Notes: generated by a model not told the origin, from the letters alone. A stretch of DNA of 64,000 nt from Chryseobacterium caseinilyticum (GCF_014837145.1 NZ_JACYFS010000003.1:287494-351493); one strand, 5' to 3'. Shown: positions 35,107 to 45,599, counted from the stretch's first letter. Numbers and translations are program-made.

Positions 35107-35134
35107 CGAAAAAGCATCCATGAAAGAATGCTTT
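35107..35134 (-). terminator. intrinsic terminator after the ROK gene
   Basis: AAAGCAT (35111-35117) pairs with ATGCTTT (35128-35134), followed on the - strand by TTTTTCG. Confidence 0.6.
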
Positions 35135-35157
35135 GTGTTATTAATTTAAACTAAAAT

Positions 35158-36123
35158 TTATTTCTCCCAAACCAACGCGCTTGCACCCAAAATAGCAGCG
35201 TCAGCTTCATCCAATTCAGAGAACACCAATCTCACTTTATTTCTGAAAATCGGAAGAAGATTTCTTTCCATGTGAAGTTTTGCAGGTTTTAAAATAAAAT
35301 CTCCTGCTTTAATCACACCGCCAAACAAAAGGATGGCTTGTGGAGAAGAGAACATCACAAAATTGGCGAGTGCCTCACCCAGTTTCTGACCTGTATACCT
35401 AAAAACTTCAACAGCTACAGGATCGCCTTTCAAAGCACATTCATGAACTGTTTTGGAATTGATTGACTCTTCAGGATATTGGTTCAGCATAGATTCCGGG
35501 AACTCTGCACGCATTTTCTTGGCTGTGATAGCAATTCCGGTAGCTGATGCATAAGACTCGAGACTGCCTTCAGATCCTGTGCTCCAGTGTTTTCTGCCAC
35601 CAGGTTTTACGATAGTGTGTCCTAATTCACCGGCAAATCCGTCGCTGCCGTAAATAAGATGTCCGCCGGAAACAATTCCGCTTCCTACACCGGTTCCGAG
35701 GGTAATCATGATGAAATCTCTCATGCCTCTCGCTGCGCCGTACATCATTTCGCCCAAAGCTGCGGCGTTGGCATCGTTCGTCATCTTGCATGGACTGTTG
35801 AATTTTGCAGTCATTAAATCAGCAAAACTGATAACGCCTTTCCATGGTAAATTGGGAGCAAGTTCTATAGTCCCTCTGTAGTAATTTGCGTTGGGAGCGC
35901 CTACACCGATACCTTCAATACCACTGTCGGAAAACTCTTCAATCAAAGGCTGAATTTCGCTGTAAAGTGCATCTACAAACTCTTCAGGTGTGCCGTATTG
36001 GTCGGTTGATAGGGAACCTTTGGTTAAAATCTGACCTCTGTGGTTGACTAGACCAAATTTAGTATTGGTTCCACCGATATCGATACCTAATGCAACCTGT
36101 TTTGACAAATCTACTACTGACAT
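35158..36123 (-). CDS. ROK family sugar kinase, probable glucokinase
   Basis: 321 residues. ATP-binding GIDIGGTNTKFG at 13-24, catalytic aspartate D117 in NDANAAALGE, and LGTGVGSGIV at about 142-151. ROK kinases phosphorylate sugars such as glucose or N-acetylmannosamine. The usual zinc motif C-x-C-G-x2-G-C is changed to W180-S-T182-G-S-E-G-S187, while the histidine of GELGH (H169) is kept. The start MSVVDLSKQ is short of the motif by the usual distance. A terminator follows its stop. Confidence 0.88.
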   Translation of the reverse strand: MSVVDLSKQVALGIDIGGTNTKFGLVNHRGQILTKGSLSTDQYGTPEEFVDALYSEIQPLIEEFSDSGIEGIGVGAPNANYYRGTIELAPNLPWKGVISFADLMTAKFNSPCKMTNDANAAALGEMMYGAARGMRDFIMITLGTGVGSGIVSGGHLIYGSDGFAGELGHTIVKPGGRKHWSTGSEGSLESYASATGIAITAKKMRAEFPESMLNQYPEESINSKTVHECALKGDPVAVEVFRYTGQKLGEALANFVMFSSPQAILLFGGVIKAGDFILKPAKLHMERNLLPIFRNKVRLVFSELDEADAAILGASALVWEK

Positions 36124-36192
36124 TTTCTTATTGTATAATTTCGAGGCAATAAATTTATAAAAAAGATTGTATTAATAGTTATGAAACGTATT

Positions 36193-37413
36193 TTATTTCA
36201 GAATCTGGATTGCTTTTTTTGTCTTTTTTCTCCGTCCCCACCAAATTAAAAAGCCGGTAACCGGAAGTGAAGCACAAATGAGACTGACAATAAATGCAAT
36301 GATTTTTGTAGGTAATCCTAAGATAGATCCAACGTGGATGTCGTAATTCGCAGCCACTGTTTTTTCACCAAAGTTCTTGTCTTCGTGGTTGTAGGTGTGG
36401 AGCAGTTCACCAGAATTTTCATCAAAGATCAAACTGCTGTTTTTGTGGTAAGAGTAGGAGAGATGCTTCACAAAAACTGAGAAATTCGGGTGCTCATGAT
36501 CATCCATGTGCGGATGCCCCAAATCAATTGCAAAGCCGTAAGAACTTGGATATTTTGCATGAACGGTTGCAATAACTTTGTCTAAAGTGGTTTCGTTTCT
36601 CATTTCAACGGGTGCTTTTGTAGTAATGTGAGAAAAATCGGGATAGACTGTGCTGCCACCCGAAAAAACAAAATAAATCATCGCCTGAACTACAAAGAAT
36701 GCATAAAATAAACCGGTGATTGAGAAGATTAAAGCAAAAATAGAAGTGTAGAAACCCAGGACGTTATGAAGATCATAGTTTTTTCTTTTCCAGCTTTTGA
36801 TATTTTTCCATTTAAATGAGAATCTTTGCTTTCTTGCAGCTTTGTTTTTTGGCCACCAAAGAATTATCCCTGAAATCAGCATAATGACAAAAATGATCAC
36901 GGGAATTCCCACAACATATTTTCCCCAGTCCTGCTTCAGCAAAAAGCTCCAGTGAATACATTTTACAATCTGAAAAAAGCCGTTTTTTTCGTCAAAGACT
37001 TCTAAAACTTTTCCTGTGTAAGGATTGACGTAAGCTGATTTGTAGACAGGAAATTCATCAAAATAATTCCAGGCTGCGGTGTTGTGCTCGTACCAGTAGA
37101 ACTGATAAGACATTTTTTTATCAATAGGAACGTTGACCCAATGGATTTTATATTTCTCTTTCACCTGCTCATCAACCATTTTCTCCAGAACACGGATGGG
37201 CAATACCTGCTTTTGAGCGATATTCTGTTCGTTGTGGTAGATGACTTCTTTTCTTGTAAAGTTTTCCACTTCATCTTTAAAGACAAACAGAGTTCCGGTA
37301 ATGGAAACGATAAAAATAATAAGCCCAACCGACATTCCCAGCCAGAGATGCATCTTGCCTGTCCATTTTTTAAATGCGGAGGGTTTCTTTTTATGGTGAT
37401 GTTTTTTTCTCAT
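36193..37413 (-). CDS. PepSY-domain membrane protein (iron-regulated type)
   Basis: 406 residues with four membrane helices (about 28-50, 168-190, 212-240 and 370-392), matching the PepSY-associated TM family. The N-terminus is His/Lys-rich (MRKKHHHKKKPS). Such proteins often sit beside siderophore receptors and have been proposed as inner-membrane ferric-reductase-like partners. The receptor gene is 130 bp upstream on the same strand, supporting an iron-uptake role. Promoter TATATTTG at 37430 suggests its own start. Confidence 0.85.
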   Translation of the reverse strand: MRKKHHHKKKPSAFKKWTGKMHLWLGMSVGLIIFIVSITGTLFVFKDEVENFTRKEVIYHNEQNIAQKQVLPIRVLEKMVDEQVKEKYKIHWVNVPIDKKMSYQFYWYEHNTAAWNYFDEFPVYKSAYVNPYTGKVLEVFDEKNGFFQIVKCIHWSFLLKQDWGKYVVGIPVIIFVIMLISGIILWWPKNKAARKQRFSFKWKNIKSWKRKNYDLHNVLGFYTSIFALIFSITGLFYAFFVVQAMIYFVFSGGSTVYPDFSHITTKAPVEMRNETTLDKVIATVHAKYPSSYGFAIDLGHPHMDDHEHPNFSVFVKHLSYSYHKNSSLIFDENSGELLHTYNHEDKNFGEKTVAANYDIHVGSILGLPTKIIAFIVSLICASLPVTGFLIWWGRRKKTKKAIQILK

Positions 37414-37429
37414 GAATTCTAACGTTGTG

Positions 37430-37437
37430 CAAATATA
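37430..37437 (-). promoter_or_regulatory. candidate -7 box for the PepSY gene
   Basis: TATATTTG on the - strand, 16 bp before the start at 37413. No Fur box was recognised. Confidence 0.45.
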
Positions 37438-37488
37438 AAGTAAGATTTAATTTAGAATGAATAAAATCTGCTGATTTAAATTTAAAAA

Positions 37489-37520
37489 CCTCCGACAGAA
37501 ATTTGTGAATCTGCCAGAGG
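37489..37520 (-). terminator. terminator after the siderophore-type receptor
   Basis: CCTCcGaCAGA pairs with TCTGCCAGAGG (two G-T pairs), followed on the - strand by TTTTT. Confidence 0.6.
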
Positions 37521-37543
37521 TAGTTATTTATTAAATTAATCCT

Positions 37544-39706
37544 TTAAAATTTATATACAATTGTTCCTAAGAAGTTTGCTAATTTCTGCGGATTTGCAGT
37601 AGAATATCCAGTCCAGTAATGTTCATTGGTAAAGTTGTCTACCCTTACTCCTATTCTGAATTTCTTCGCATCATAAAATGCATTGGCGTTCAAAACAAAG
37701 TATTCCGGTAAAATGAAATCACCTGTTACGTTATTGTCGCTGGCATAATTTCCACCAAATCCAAAACCAAGACCTTTTACTTTTCCATCAACAAACTGAT
37801 AAGCCAAGTTGAAATTTGCATTCCAGAAAGATCCTGCGGTTGTTGGTCTAAAATCTGTAGACTCATCTACGGTATCGTTGTAAGCTAAACCTCCTACTAA
37901 TGAGAAACCTTTTACAAGGTAGGCATTTACTTCCAACTCAAAACCTTTACTAAGCGTAGAAGCTGCTTGTTGCTGAACTGAAGCAAAATTTGCAGTGTAT
38001 TCTCCAGTGTAAAGCAATTGGTTTTTCACCTGGATGTTGTAGTAAGAAACCGTCGCATTAAATTTATTTTTAAATAAACTTGCCTTGAAACCACCTTCAA
38101 ACTGATTTCCTGTTTCTGCATCAGATAAAGTAGTATTTCCAGCTACATCAGAAGTGTAATATCCGTTTGATTTGAAAGAGTTTTGATAATTTCCGAAGAC
38201 TGAGAATTTGTCTTTTACGATTTCATAAACAATTCCTGCCTTAGGTGAAAATGCGGATTGGTTAAATGCCTTTTCAGCTGTTGCTCCTGTTGGAGGTCCT
38301 ACCATTCCTCCCAAATAATCATTGTTTTCATAACGGAGACCTGCCATAATATGCAAGTTGGCAATTGGTGTAAACAAGTTGGAAATATATCCTGAATAAG
38401 TATTTAAATCTCTAAGATAATCCCATGACGAAACGTTTGCAGGATTGGCATAAAGCGCAGCCAAAGCATCTGCATTCATCCCCGAATAATCTGCACCAGA
38501 AGCCGCTACAGTATCAAAATTAAAGTTTAAATATTTGTAACGAGCTCTTTCCGTTGTTCTCATATAATCAAAACCAACAACTGTTTTATTTTTCATTCCG
38601 TTTGAAAAATCATAATTGAAATTGAAGTTTTGCTGAATTTGGAACCAAGATTTCTTACTTTTATTGGTAGATTGGTCGGCTCTTGTTACATTGTAAGTGG
38701 ACGAAACATCATCATAGGCAATCGAAAAATAGGGATTGTAGCCATCTGAGTAAGAATCGGAATTATTGATGTATGTATTGGATGTGATGTTATTATTGAT
38801 TTTCCATTTTGCATTTCCAAAAATATTGGAGTTTCTTGCAGTCATGTACAAATCCTTACCGGTGTAAGATTCTTTATAATCTAAACCAGCCGCTTTTTCC
38901 AAATCTTTCATGTTGTTAATCTGATTCAAATTATCTGGTGAAAGGTAGAAGAAATAAGGGTTTGCTGTTACTCGGTTGTTGAACATTTCATAATCTACAT
39001 TCAACTGAAGTTTGTCGGAAACATTCCAAGTAAGACTTGGCGCAAAGGTTGTGTACTGGTTTTTTGCATCGGTTTTAGTAAAGTTTCCTTCATTTGTATA
39101 TGCTGTGTTTACACGAAAAAATAAGTCTTTAGTGATAGGAGCGTTCACATCTGCTGTTGCTCTGTATGTATTATAACTTCCAGCAGAACCAGATACTGCA
39201 CCAAAGAAATTTTGCTGAGGTTTTTTGGTAACTCTATTGATAAGACCACCATAAGAAGCTACTGTACTTCCATATAGTGTTCCGGCAGGACCTTTTAAGA
39301 ATTCTAATGTTTCAACATTTATTGCATCGATTGTAGAGGTAACAGGAGCAACCAAACCATTTCTGGTAGAAGCTTGAGAAGGGAAACCTCTCAAAACGAA
39401 GTATGAACCGCCATCTCCGGCTCTTCCCGTTGGATTCCACATTTTTTGTAGACCGGTTACGTTTCTATACGCATCGTCAACCGTGAAAATATTCTGATTT
39501 TCTAAAATCTGTTTGTCAATAGAAGAATAAACTTGAGGGTTTTCGATGAACTTCATCGGCATTTTATTCGAAGATTCTGTGTCCAATTTTTTCACCATTG
39601 TATTAATGATTACTTCTTCTATACTTTTAGAATTGGCAGAATCTTTTTCCTGTGCAAAAGCGAAAACTGTTCCTAGCAGTGACGCACAAATCAATAGCTT
39701 ATTCAT
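37544..39706 (-). CDS. TonB-dependent siderophore-type receptor
   Basis: 720 residues: signal peptide (about 1-18, AFAQ), plug domain (about 45-160, with NVTGLQKM, FVLRGFPSQ and ETLEFLKGPAGTLYGS), and a long barrel ending in TIVYKF. The FLKGPAGTLYG motif in the plug is typical of siderophore (FhuA/FecA-like) receptors. No N-terminal signalling domain or carboxypeptidase-like domain is visible, unlike the receptor at 30864. It partners with the PepSY gene and needs TonB/ExbB/ExbD. Confidence 0.9.
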   Translation of the reverse strand: MNKLLICASLLGTVFAFAQEKDSANSKSIEEVIINTMVKKLDTESSNKMPMKFIENPQVYSSIDKQILENQNIFTVDDAYRNVTGLQKMWNPTGRAGDGGSYFVLRGFPSQASTRNGLVAPVTSTIDAINVETLEFLKGPAGTLYGSTVASYGGLINRVTKKPQQNFFGAVSGSAGSYNTYRATADVNAPITKDLFFRVNTAYTNEGNFTKTDAKNQYTTFAPSLTWNVSDKLQLNVDYEMFNNRVTANPYFFYLSPDNLNQINNMKDLEKAAGLDYKESYTGKDLYMTARNSNIFGNAKWKINNNITSNTYINNSDSYSDGYNPYFSIAYDDVSSTYNVTRADQSTNKSKKSWFQIQQNFNFNYDFSNGMKNKTVVGFDYMRTTERARYKYLNFNFDTVAASGADYSGMNADALAALYANPANVSSWDYLRDLNTYSGYISNLFTPIANLHIMAGLRYENNDYLGGMVGPPTGATAEKAFNQSAFSPKAGIVYEIVKDKFSVFGNYQNSFKSNGYYTSDVAGNTTLSDAETGNQFEGGFKASLFKNKFNATVSYYNIQVKNQLLYTGEYTANFASVQQQAASTLSKGFELEVNAYLVKGFSLVGGLAYNDTVDESTDFRPTTAGSFWNANFNLAYQFVDGKVKGLGFGFGGNYASDNNVTGDFILPEYFVLNANAFYDAKKFRIGVRVDNFTNEHYWTGYSTANPQKLANFLGTIVYKF

Positions 39707-39723
39707 GTAGACTTAATTTTCTG

Positions 39724-39731
39724 CAAATATA
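39724..39731 (-). promoter_or_regulatory. candidate -7 box for the siderophore-type receptor
   Basis: TATATTTG on the - strand, 17 bp before the start at 39706. Confidence 0.45.
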
Positions 39732-39810
39732 TTCTTTTTAATTATTCTAAATAAATCTTAAAATTGATATTTGTCATATTTAAATCACAATTAATATTCA
39801 GTAAATAACA

Positions 39811-39839
39811 AAAAACCGTCTCAAAAGAAACGGTTTTTT
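39811..39839 (-). terminator. intrinsic terminator after secA
   Basis: AAACCGT and ACGGTTT form the stem; on the - strand it ends in TTTTTTG. Confidence 0.75.
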
Positions 39840-39861
39840 GTATAAAATGAAATTTATTCGC

Positions 39862-42800
39862 TTATGCAGGAATCTCTCCTTTGTATAAGAATGAAATAAT
39901 TTCTCTGTTTAATTTATCGATCATTTCACTGAAAAGGTGGAAAGATTCCTGTTTGTAAATTACCAACGGATCTTTTTGCTCATAAACAGCTCCCTGAGAA
40001 GATTTTCTCAAATCATCCATTTCACGAAGATGAAGTTTCCAGTTTTCATCGATGATAGAAAGAGTGATGTTCTTTTCAAAATCGTTGATCATGGTATCAC
40101 ATTTAGAATCATAAGCTTCTTTCAAGTCAGTTACGATAGTCATTGTCTTAATTCCATCCGTGAACGGAACCTGAATCATTTTAAACATTGAACCCTGCGT
40201 CTGGAATACATTTTCTATAATCGGGAAAGATTTTTCTTTCAACAGATTCAGTTTCATGTTGTAATCTTCCTGAGCTGCACTGAATAAAATATTCGTAAGA
40301 TCTGCAACCGTTTTAGCTTTGAAATCGTCCTCAGAAACAGGAGATTCCATAGTGAAAGTTTTGATGATTTCGTATTCAAATTCTTTATAACTTCCGGTAG
40401 CTTTTCCTTTCGCTACGATGGAATTGGCAACATCGAAAATCATATTCGTAATGTCATACTTAAGGTGATCACCAAACAGTGCGTTCTTTCTTCTTTTGTA
40501 GATTACATCACGCTGCTTGTTCATGACATCATCGTACTCAAGAAGTCTTTTTCTTGTTCCGAAGTTGTTTTCCTCTACTTTTTTCTGAGCTCTTTCGATA
40601 GATTTTGAAATCATAGAATGCTGAATTACTTCACCTTCCTTATGACCCATTCTGTCCATCATTTTAGCAATTCTTTCAGAACCGAATAAACGCATTAAGT
40701 TGTCTTCCAAAGAAACATAGAACTGCGAACTTCCAGGATCTCCCTGACGTCCCGCTCTACCTCTCAACTGTCTGTCCACACGTCTTGAATCGTGTCTTTC
40801 TGTACCGATAATTGCTAAACCACCGGATTCTTTCACTTCTTTTGAAAGTTTAATATCCGTTCCACGACCTGCCATGTTGGTTGCAATAGTTACAACTCCC
40901 GGCTGACCGGCTCCTGCAACGATTTCTGCTTCCTTTTTGTGAAGTTTCGCATTTAAAACCTGGTGTGGAATTTTTCTTAACTGAAGTGCTTTTGACAGCA
41001 ACTGAGAAATCTCAACCGATGTTGTACCGACCAAAACAGGTCTTCCAGCAGCTGTTAACTGCTCAACTTCTTCAATAACGGCATTGTATTTTTCTCTGTT
41101 AGTTTTGAAAACCAAATCCTGTTTGTCATTTCTGAGAATCTGACGGTTGGTAGGAATTACCACAACGTCTAATTTATAAATCTGCCAAAGCTCACCAGCT
41201 TCAGTTTCAGCTGTACCCGTCATACCCGCAAGTTTGTTGTACATACGGAAATAGTTCTGAAGGGTTACGGTAGCAAAAGTCTGCGTTGCAGCTTCGATTT
41301 TTACACTTTCCTTAGCTTCAATCGCCTGGTGCAAACCATCTGAATAACGGCGGCCTTCCATAATACGGCCGGTCTGCTCGTCAACGATTTTTACTTCACC
41401 GTCGATTACAACATACTCATCATCTTTTTCAAACAATGTGTAAGCTTTAAGCAACTGACTCATGGTGTGAACCCTCTCTGATTTCTCAGCAAAATCTGCA
41501 AAAAGTCTTTCTTTAGCTTCAAATTCTTCTTCTTTAGATAAATTTTTAGCTTCAACCTCTGCGATTTCAGTTCCGATATCAGGAAGTACAAAGAAGTTAT
41601 TATCTGAATTCCCCTGAGACATGTATTCAACACCTTTGTCTGTAAGGTCTACCTGATTATTTTTTTCTTCAATAACGAAGTATAGATCTTTATCAACCGT
41701 CGGCATTTCGCGGTTGTTGTCTGCCATGTACTGAGCCTCAATTTTCTGAAGCAATGCACGGTTTCCGCTTTCTGATAAGAATTTAATCAGCTGTCTGTTT
41801 TTCGGAAGACCTCTGTAAGCCTGAAGTAATTTAAACCCACCTTCCTTGGTATTTCCGGCAGCAATTAATTTTTTAGCTTCATTAAATATTGCAGAAACTG
41901 TTTTTTTCTGAACCTCAACAATTCTGTCGATAGAAGGTTTCAGAACATCAAATTCCTGTCTGTCTCCTTGCGGAACCGGACCAGAAATAATTAACGGCGT
42001 TCTTGCATCATCTACCAAAACTGAATCTACCTCATCCACAATGGCAAAGTTTAATTCTCTCTGAACCAATTCTGTCGGAGAGCTCACCATGTTGTCTCTC
42101 AGGTAATCGAAACCAAATTCGTTATTCGTTCCGTAAGTAATATCTGAATTGTATGCTTTTCTTCTTCCGTCTGAATTCGGCTGATGATTGTCGATACAGT
42201 CGATGGACATTCCGTGGAACTGATACAATGGTCCCATCCACGCGGAGTCACGTTTTGCCAAATAATCATTCACGGTTACCACGTGTACACCTCTTCCCGG
42301 CAGAGCATTAAGGAAAATAGGGAGTGTTCCTACCAAAGTTTTACCTTCACCGGTTGCCATCTCTGCAATTTTACCGCTGTGAAGAATAACCCCACCAATA
42401 AACTGAACATCGTAATGTACCATATCCCAGTTTACGGGAGTTCCGGCAGCATCCCAGTGGTTTTTCCAAACTGCCTGGTCACCCTGAATTTCTACAAAAT
42501 CTTTTCCTGAGGCAGCCAATTGTCTGTCCCATTCTGTAGCCGTCACACGGATTTCTCCGTTTTCAGCCCATCGTCTTGCTGTTTCTTTTACTAAAGCAAA
42601 AACTTCCGGAAGAATCTGAAGAAGTACTTTCTCTTCAATTTCGTAAGATTCTTTCTTCAGTGTGTCGATTTTTGAGAATAAAGCTTCTTTTTCGTCAACA
42701 TTAGTTGAGTTTTTGATAAGCTCTTTTGTTTCTTCAACCTGAGCAGTAATTTTGCTGGTTGCAGAACTGATATTTTCTTTAAACTCGGCCGTTTTTTCTC

Positions 42801-42936
42801 TTAAACCATCATCAGACAATTGCTGAATTCCAGGCTCAACAGCTTTGATTTTTGTTACAACTTTTTTTACTTCCTTTAGGTCCTGCGCTTTCTTGTCTCC
42901 CAAAAACCCTTTAAGAACTTTGTTTAAAAAACTCAT
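39862..42936 (-). CDS. secA: protein translocase ATPase SecA
   Basis: 1024 residues. Motor of the Sec pathway that drives unfolded preproteins through SecYEG. Walker A GEGKT is at 196-200, the DEVDS (DEAD-type) box at about 303, and the second ATPase lobe has [12 protein letters not shown] and [16 protein letters not shown]. It is longer than E. coli SecA (901) with inserts near 50-110 and 340-450, as in other Bacteroidota. It ends FLYKGEIPA and lacks the C-terminal C-x-C-x8-C-H zinc tail that binds SecB. Confidence 0.97.
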   Translation of the reverse strand: MSFLNKVLKGFLGDKKAQDLKEVKKVVTKIKAVEPGIQQLSDDGLREKTAEFKENISSATSKITAQVEETKELIKNSTNVDEKEALFSKIDTLKKESYEIEEKVLLQILPEVFALVKETARRWAENGEIRVTATEWDRQLAASGKDFVEIQGDQAVWKNHWDAAGTPVNWDMVHYDVQFIGGVILHSGKIAEMATGEGKTLVGTLPIFLNALPGRGVHVVTVNDYLAKRDSAWMGPLYQFHGMSIDCIDNHQPNSDGRRKAYNSDITYGTNNEFGFDYLRDNMVSSPTELVQRELNFAIVDEVDSVLVDDARTPLIISGPVPQGDRQEFDVLKPSIDRIVEVQKKTVSAIFNEAKKLIAAGNTKEGGFKLLQAYRGLPKNRQLIKFLSESGNRALLQKIEAQYMADNNREMPTVDKDLYFVIEEKNNQVDLTDKGVEYMSQGNSDNNFFVLPDIGTEIAEVEAKNLSKEEEFEAKERLFADFAEKSERVHTMSQLLKAYTLFEKDDEYVVIDGEVKIVDEQTGRIMEGRRYSDGLHQAIEAKESVKIEAATQTFATVTLQNYFRMYNKLAGMTGTAETEAGELWQIYKLDVVVIPTNRQILRNDKQDLVFKTNREKYNAVIEEVEQLTAAGRPVLVGTTSVEISQLLSKALQLRKIPHQVLNAKLHKKEAEIVAGAGQPGVVTIATNMAGRGTDIKLSKEVKESGGLAIIGTERHDSRRVDRQLRGRAGRQGDPGSSQFYVSLEDNLMRLFGSERIAKMMDRMGHKEGEVIQHSMISKSIERAQKKVEENNFGTRKRLLEYDDVMNKQRDVIYKRRKNALFGDHLKYDITNMIFDVANSIVAKGKATGSYKEFEYEIIKTFTMESPVSEDDFKAKTVADLTNILFSAAQEDYNMKLNLLKEKSFPIIENVFQTQGSMFKMIQVPFTDGIKTMTIVTDLKEAYDSKCDTMINDFEKNITLSIIDENWKLHLREMDDLRKSSQGAVYEQKDPLVIYKQESFHLFSEMIDKLNREIISFLYKGEIPA

Positions 42937-43025
42937 TTATTTAGCTTTTAGCAAATAACCTGTGGCTAATTGCGTTAGTAATTATATAAAAAAGCCAATG
43001 ACGGAAGCCATCAGCTGTTGCTATC

Positions 43026-43247
43026 TTAATATTCGTCTTCGTTCCAAAGATAATCCTCGTCTGTAGGATAGTCGCTCCAGATCTCGTCGATGGCATCGTA
43101 AACTTCACCTTCATCTTCGATAGCCTGAAGATTTTCTACCACCTCCATCGGTGCACCGGTTCTGATTGCGTAGTCGATCAATTCTGCCTTTGTCATTGGC
43201 CAAGGCGCGTCACTTAAGTAGGATGCTAATTCTAATGTCCAGTACAT
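43026..43247 (-). CDS. DUF2795 family protein
   Basis: 73 residues, strongly acidic at the C-terminus. LELASYLSDAPWPMTKAELIDYAIRTG shows the DUF2795 pattern of alternating helices. Members are often located near secA or in growth-related operons in flavobacteria (from memory). A promoter box is found just upstream, so it can be transcribed separately from secA, 89 bp ahead of it. Confidence 0.8.
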   Translation of the reverse strand: MYWTLELASYLSDAPWPMTKAELIDYAIRTGAPMEVVENLQAIEDEGEVYDAIDEIWSDYPTDEDYLWNEDEY

Positions 43248-43263
43248 AATATTTTAATTTTTG

Positions 43264-43271
43264 CAAAAGTA
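43264..43271 (-). promoter_or_regulatory. candidate -7 box for the DUF2795 gene
   Basis: TACTTTTG on the - strand, 16 bp before the start at 43247. Confidence 0.45.
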
Positions 43272-43364
43272 TAAAATTAGGTTATATTATAGCCTTTTTT
43301 ATACTTGATTTTCAATTCTTTTTGTTAAATATTTATGAACAGCAAAAAGTATTTATACACTCTG

Positions 43365-44402
43365 TCAGCTATTCTGTTCTCGATTTCTCAAAAACCATTC
43401 CACGAAAGTTTTTATGCCATTTTGGAAGTTTACAGTTGGTTTATACGCCAATAATGTGGCTGCTTTGGCAATATCAGCATTCGTTTTTGTGACATCACCG
43501 GCCTGCATTGGCAGATTTTTTCTGTTGGCTGTCTGTCCCAGAGCATTTTCTAAAGTAGCGACCATTTCGTTGAGTGTGATCACTTCGTTTTCACCTAAAT
43601 TAATAATTTCATAAGCCCTGTCACTGTTCTCCAAATATTCTATTGAACCAATAATCCCATGGATGATGTCGTCTATAAAAGTATAATCCCGTGCGGTTGA
43701 TCCGTCGCCATAGAACGGGATTTCTTTATTTTCAGAGATAAGTTTTGTAAATTTATGAATGGCAAGATCGGGGCGCTGTCTCGGGCCGTAAACCGTAAAA
43801 AACCTGAGGTGAATCATGTCGATTCCGTAGAGACTGTGATACACATTGCCTAGGATTTCAACAGCTCTTTTTGTGGCGGCATAGGGAGAAATAGGTTGGT
43901 CAACGGCGTCACTTTCTGAAAAAGGTATTTTTTCGTTGTTACCGTAAATGCTGGATGATGAAGCGCAGATCATTTTTTTAATCCCGAAATCTTTCGCCAG
44001 CTCCCACAGATGCATGGTTCCTTTGATATTGACTTCTTCGTAATCTAACGGTCTTTCGATGGATGGTCTCACGCCGGCAAGTGCAGCGAGATGAATTATT
44101 AAATCAATTGTATGATTTTTAAAAATTTCTTCTAAACCATTTTTATCTCTGATATCAACGTTGTAAAGCTGAAAAAGGTCAGATTTTGTCTGTTCAATCA
44201 GAGCCTGAATATCATTTAGTTTATCTTTAAAATTAAATGAAGAATTGGAACCTACAGATTCTAATGTATTCCTGATTTTGATTTTATAATCATAGAAATC
44301 ATCAAAATTATCGATGCTGATGACAGAATGTCCGTTTTTCAACAGGTTTTCTATTAGATGAGAACCGATAAATCCGCTTCCGCCGGTAATGAGATATGTC
44401 AT
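43365..44402 (-). CDS. NAD-dependent epimerase/dehydratase (nucleotide-sugar epimerase)
   Basis: About 345 residues of the extended SDR family. Rossmann motif GGSGFIGSHL at the N-terminus, catalytic serines SSSSIYGN, catalytic YAATK (Y-x3-K), and the substrate-site RFFTVYGPRQRPD at about 200. Closest in pattern to UDP-glucuronate 4-epimerases. Probably makes a sugar nucleotide for surface polysaccharide. An alternative start 18 bp upstream (ATG at 44420) overlaps the previous stop as ATGA, which suggests translational coupling. Confidence 0.9.
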   Translation of the reverse strand: MTYLITGGSGFIGSHLIENLLKNGHSVISIDNFDDFYDYKIKIRNTLESVGSNSSFNFKDKLNDIQALIEQTKSDLFQLYNVDIRDKNGLEEIFKNHTIDLIIHLAALAGVRPSIERPLDYEEVNIKGTMHLWELAKDFGIKKMICASSSSIYGNNEKIPFSESDAVDQPISPYAATKRAVEILGNVYHSLYGIDMIHLRFFTVYGPRQRPDLAIHKFTKLISENKEIPFYGDGSTARDYTFIDDIIHGIIGSIEYLENSDRAYEIINLGENEVITLNEMVATLENALGQTANRKNLPMQAGDVTKTNADIAKAATLLAYKPTVNFQNGIKTFVEWFLRNREQNS

Positions 44403-44416
44403 TGCGTTTTTTCTAA

Positions 44417-45574
44417 TCATGATTTGGCATCAATAAATTTCTGTTCCTGAGCAGAAAGCAAGGTTTTTGTTTCATTAATATCTTTATCGGGAATGTTTTC
44501 TATAAAGGATTTGCTCAGGTCGATTTTCTTCTTTAATCCGCGCTTACTTCCTTCACTGAATTTTTCCAGCTTAATTTCCTGATAAGCTTTAAAAGGAACT
44601 TTCATGGTTTTAGATTCAGAATAGCCTTCGCCCATGACAGTAATTAATGACGGTAAATATTGGTTATTTCTTTTATAAAAATCAAAAAAAACTTCTGCTT
44701 TGGTTGTATTGCTGGTATAAGGCTCTCCCGTTTTAGACACTTTTTCGGATTGGGCAAAGTTTTGGTCAATTACGACATTCAAATTTACTATGGCCCTGTC
44801 GTTTTTATTGTAGGTTAAAAATCCTGTAAATTTTATTTCAAATTGATCGTTTCTTTCGCTTTCGAAACGTAGTTTTTGAATTCCGGCATTTTCATATAAC
44901 AGGCTTGTTTTTATTTTTAAATCTTTAAGAGTATTCAGCATACCGACAATTTGATAATTCATATAAAATGTTCCGATAAAGTCTTTAGGAAGAAGATTGG
45001 GAACTGATGCGAAAGGGTATTTCTCGTCAAGCTTAATAGTCTTATAAAATTTAATATCATTCAGACCAATATTGAAAAAACTGTCAGTGTCGTTACCTGC
45101 GTTGAAATTAAAATAATTGAATCTTGACCAAACATTTACGTCGGCGACCAAAAGATGAGCAATTTTACCGTCAACAAAAGATTTTTGCTTTACTGTACCG
45201 GTATAAAGCGAGGGATTTGAATAATAAACGGTGCTGTAGGTGTCAATAATATTCTTAAAAAGATTCTTTAAGTCAATATTTGTAACAACGACCTCTTCGA
45301 TCTCTTTGAAAAGAGGGTTCAGGTATATTGGTGAAGAAAGGGCGGAGATTTTTTTCTGTCCATACCATGGCGCAGAAATTTCTATATTTTTAATCTGCTC
45401 CGGGATAAGTACTTTACCGTCTTCATTCGTGTACAAGACACTGCTTCCGGTAAGTATTTTCGCATTTGCAATGGGCTTGGAATCTGCAGAATCGAGTACA
45501 GACACAGTTCTAAAAGATTGTGCTGTAATATTTGAAACTGAAAAAATCAGGAATAGGAACAGTAGATTTTTCAT
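44417..45574 (-). CDS. exported CarboxypepD_reg-like protein
   Basis: About 385 residues. Signal peptide (about 1-19, NITAQ), then a CarboxypepD_reg-like beta domain (SVLDSADSKPIANAKIL, about 24-90) and a larger mixed region resembling DUF5686-like outer-membrane-associated proteins. Function unknown. ATG at 45574 is chosen because it gives a proper signal peptide; the frame is open to 45592. The stop overlaps the epimerase alternative start. Confidence 0.7.
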   Translation of the reverse strand: MKNLLFLFLIFSVSNITAQSFRTVSVLDSADSKPIANAKILTGSSVLYTNEDGKVLIPEQIKNIEISAPWYGQKKISALSSPIYLNPLFKEIEEVVVTNIDLKNLFKNIIDTYSTVYYSNPSLYTGTVKQKSFVDGKIAHLLVADVNVWSRFNYFNFNAGNDTDSFFNIGLNDIKFYKTIKLDEKYPFASVPNLLPKDFIGTFYMNYQIVGMLNTLKDLKIKTSLLYENAGIQKLRFESERNDQFEIKFTGFLTYNKNDRAIVNLNVVIDQNFAQSEKVSKTGEPYTSNTTKAEVFFDFYKRNNQYLPSLITVMGEGYSESKTMKVPFKAYQEIKLEKFSEGSKRGLKKKIDLSKSFIENIPDKDINETKTLLSAQEQKFIDAKS

Positions 45575-45591
45575 ACGTGTTTGAAGAATCA

Positions 45592-45599
45592 CAAAATTA
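45592..45599 (-). promoter_or_regulatory. candidate -7 box for the CarboxypepD_reg/epimerase pair
   Basis: TAATTTTG on the - strand, 17 bp before the start at 45574, supporting that start and a two-gene unit. Confidence 0.45.
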
